Assembly: GCF_036669915.1 (NCBI RefSeq)
Contig: NC_089319.1
Coordinates: 2,771,082-2,835,081, forward strand
Source: Pocillopora verrucosa
Taxonomy: Eukaryota > Cnidaria > Anthozoa > Scleractinia > Pocilloporidae
Direction: 5' to 3'
Length of the DNA: 64,000 nucleotides
Positions within the stretch are counted from its first letter, which is position 1, and every line of letters begins with the position of its first letter. The notes below the pieces were generated by a model. The model searched no databases and was not told the origin of the DNA. It worked only from the letters and a program-made list of their open reading frames with translations. Both the position numbers and the translations under genes were made by a program. Below, piece by piece: positions 62,041 through 64,000 of the stretch.

Positions 62041-63168
62041 ATGTGGGACAGAAACATCATGAGTTCTTGCGAAGTAGTTAAAGATCGCTTATATTTTGTG
62101 AGTGTGAGTTGTAAACCGCGAAACAACTCGTCCTATCACTATTTTAGCGTGGATCCTGACTGGACTCTCGACGGTTGTAAATTTCACGACACACCTTACT
62201 TCGGACCGCCAAATCTGGCTGGAATCTACCGTTTCTGTTGCCTTGTTAACACTAAACTTCACATGGTCCCGGTTTCGAAGAAGATTGTACTTTACACAAC
62301 AGCTAATGAGGGTTTTTCCGACGCGAAGAAGCGAACGCGGTCTGTTTTCCTGTGTGGTGCCTTCGCCATGTGTCAACTCAAGATGACCGCCGAAGAAATT
62401 TACGCTTTACTAGAAAAGCACTTCCTGTCTTCAACTCTGGTTTCTTACTGCGATATCAATGGTAATGTATCCCACAACCTTAGCATTCTAGACTGTCTCA
62501 AAGGTTTTGAGAAGGCAATAGCGCTGGGGTTCTTCAAATTTGACGAGTTTGACTTGAATCGATACGAGCAGGAAGAACGCGCTTTTGATTTGAACTGGAT
62601 CATTCCGGGAAAGTTGTTGGCGTTGAGTGATCCTCAGAGAAGACCTGAACTCAAAGTGAGTCGATTCAGTCGCCTGAGAAAATATTTCAGGCAGACTGGA
62701 GTCAAGGGTGTCGTAAGACTGAATAAGGACGACAACATGGTGAAATACGGGCTTATTTACGATGCGCGATGTTTTACCGCTAACGGCTTCTCGCATAGCG
62801 ATCTTTACTATGAAGATGGTGGAATTCCAACTAAAGCAATCATCAAGAAATTCACACGAGTCGTTGATCAGTGCGATGGAGCCGTCGCCGTTCACTGCCG
62901 AGCCGGTTTAGGAAGAACAGGAACTCTAATCGCATGTTATTTGATCAGACACTACCGATTTTCAGCTGCCGAGTCCGTAGGTTGGTTACGCATCTGTAGG
63001 CCGGGCAGCGTGTCAACACTTCAACATTGTTTCCTCGAACATAAACAAGAACCGATTATGCGGGGGTATCCCGAAGATATGAAGATCGAAGATCTTACCG
63101 AAGCCGTGAAAAAAAGTTTGAACATGTTTTCCTACCAAAACACGATCATCGAAGAGCAGGAGGAGTAA
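62041..63168 (+). CDS. CDC14-type dual-specificity phosphatase, intronless
   Basis: A single uninterrupted frame of 375 codons from ATG 62041 (alternative ATG 62059). CDC14 enzymes remove phosphate from Ser-Pro sites made by cyclin-dependent kinases and act in mitotic exit, DNA repair or ciliogenesis. The order of blocks is that of the family: DRLYFVSV near the N-terminus, KKIVLYTT, the substrate-binding LDCLKGFEKAIALGFFKFDEFD, DLNWIIPGKLLALSDP, GVVRLNK, then the catalytic loop HCRAGLGRTG (Cys286, Arg292), with general acid Asp259 in EDGGIP, and ICRPGSVSTLQHCFLEHKQE. It stops soon after, so the long C-terminal tail of human CDC14A/B is absent. With no intron where neighbours have dozens, it may be a retrocopy that kept its frame. 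Which CDC14 paralogue it is cannot be told. Confidence 0.93.
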   Translation: MWDRNIMSSCEVVKDRLYFVSVSCKPRNNSSYHYFSVDPDWTLDGCKFHDTPYFGPPNLAGIYRFCCLVNTKLHMVPVSKKIVLYTTANEGFSDAKKRTRSVFLCGAFAMCQLKMTAEEIYALLEKHFLSSTLVSYCDINGNVSHNLSILDCLKGFEKAIALGFFKFDEFDLNRYEQEERAFDLNWIIPGKLLALSDPQRRPELKVSRFSRLRKYFRQTGVKGVVRLNKDDNMVKYGLIYDARCFTANGFSHSDLYYEDGGIPTKAIIKKFTRVVDQCDGAVAVHCRAGLGRTGTLIACYLIRHYRFSAAESVGWLRICRPGSVSTLQHCFLEHKQEPIMRGYPEDMKIEDLTEAVKKSLNMFSYQNTIIEEQEE

Positions 63169-64000
63169 ACATGAATATTTATGACACTAATATGTGTTAC
63201 TAGGAAAATTCTTTGACGTCTGGCTTGTGGGGCGGCAAACGACAGCTGGAAGAATATTAATGAGGAACTTCCTTCTTAGCCAATTGCTTGCCAAGAAAAC
63301 CAGACATGTTTATTTTGATCTCACCTGAAGATGAAATGTGTCTAGCTTTGATCAATCTTCAGTGCCAGGAAAATTAATTCAAGCCAACTCCTCTTTAATT
63401 TTTTTTTTTGTTTTTTTTTTTTTTGAGCTCTGAGGTTCTCTTATATTTGGTTACTTGATAGGTAAAAGGTTTTCAGGTCAAGATCTGCTAATTTTTTTCC
63501 ATTGTAGCATACTTAATATTATATTTTCTCCTCAATTCACCAAACTTATAATGGACATGGCCTTAATTTCTTTCAATGCTTTACTTTTAAATTCACTACC
63601 TCTAATTTGTTTGCAAACTCTAATATGCTTGATCCAAAAGTCAGGAAAGGCCTCAAGAAGAAATATTATTGATAAAATTATGTGTTCCAAGGTGTCATCA
63701 ATTGTGGCCTCATCAACGACAATTAAGCTAAAAATGTCCTAAAGACAATTTGTGAAAGCCAGTTTGAATCTATTTTTTAAAACTGTGTGTTAAACATATT
63801 CTGAACATCAAGGTAAAGGGAGCAGTTAATGAATTAGAAATTTACACTACGTTATCAATAGTAAAAACACATTTTAAAGCCTTTCTTGAAATGAATTTTC
63901 ATTGAGAAGGTGGTCAAGTTCCCTTTTTTTCTGGAATTAAAGCAGATTGGAATTTGAGAGAACTCATGTCATGACACTCGATTTAAAGTTGTAATAATGG
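63169..64000. other. Downstream sequence, no gene seen
   Basis: AT-rich sequence with a T-rich run at about 63,397-63,424. A 95-codon open stretch at 63,455-63,742 has no recognisable homology and is not called. Confidence 0.5.

Noticed and set aside
63455..63742. A 95-codon open stretch downstream of the phosphatase
   Set aside because: AT-rich, no recognised homology, no gene context.
1..64000. CRISPR arrays, bacterial operons or prophage
   Set aside because: All genes are spliced animal genes. No direct-repeat/spacer arrays, ribosome binding sites or prokaryotic gene packing are seen.

Overview
The window is nuclear DNA from an intron-rich, AT-rich animal genome, most likely an anthozoan cnidarian such as a stony coral. 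Supporting signs are a HEPN-NACHT-LRR immune receptor of the kind expanded in cnidarians, conserved metazoan housekeeping and meiotic genes with many GT-AG introns, and dense MITE/SINE-like repeats. The species cannot be fixed from the sequence.

Layout. 1-863 (+): 3' end of an NLR-type receptor (LRR array). 2,266-14,920 (-): 5'-truncated, mutated copy of BTAF1 (exons 18-44). About 15,075: junction. 16,545-18,122 (+): last three exons of NPLOC4, lacking the rest of the gene. 18,123-24,965: gene-poor. 24,966-29,970 (+): complete two-exon HEPN-NACHT-LRR receptor. 31,717-54,827 (-): complete 44-exon BTAF1 (TBP-removing Snf2 ATPase). 55,150-60,213 (+): complete 13-exon MEIOB, head-to-head with BTAF1. 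62,041-63,168 (+): intronless CDC14-type phosphatase.

The layout is best explained by one event. The DNA from about 29,100 to 46,045 (end of the receptor LRR through BTAF1 exon 18) is paralogous to 1-15,075. A tandem duplication of about 31 kb, with one end in an NPLOC4 intron and the other in a BTAF1 intron, would give exactly this: a 3' fragment of BTAF1 joined to a 3' fragment of NPLOC4 at 15,075, two receptor genes, and an intact BTAF1 at the right. It predicts an intact NPLOC4 and the rest of the first receptor to the left of this window. The left BTAF1 copy has two nonsense codons, a frameshift and two lost splice sites. Since the copies separated they have gained or lost several segments, including an 867-bp DNA transposon found only in the right copy.

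Of most biological interest is the receptor. Its N-terminal HEPN domain keeps an R-N-x4-H motif like that of HEPN ribonucleases, ahead of a NACHT ATPase and an LRR array whose repeats are nearly identical except at the positions expected to face ligand. A caution on data quality: eight of nine consecutive BTAF1 exons between 49,189 and 53,136 each lack one or two bases, which looks like uncorrected read error rather than biology.
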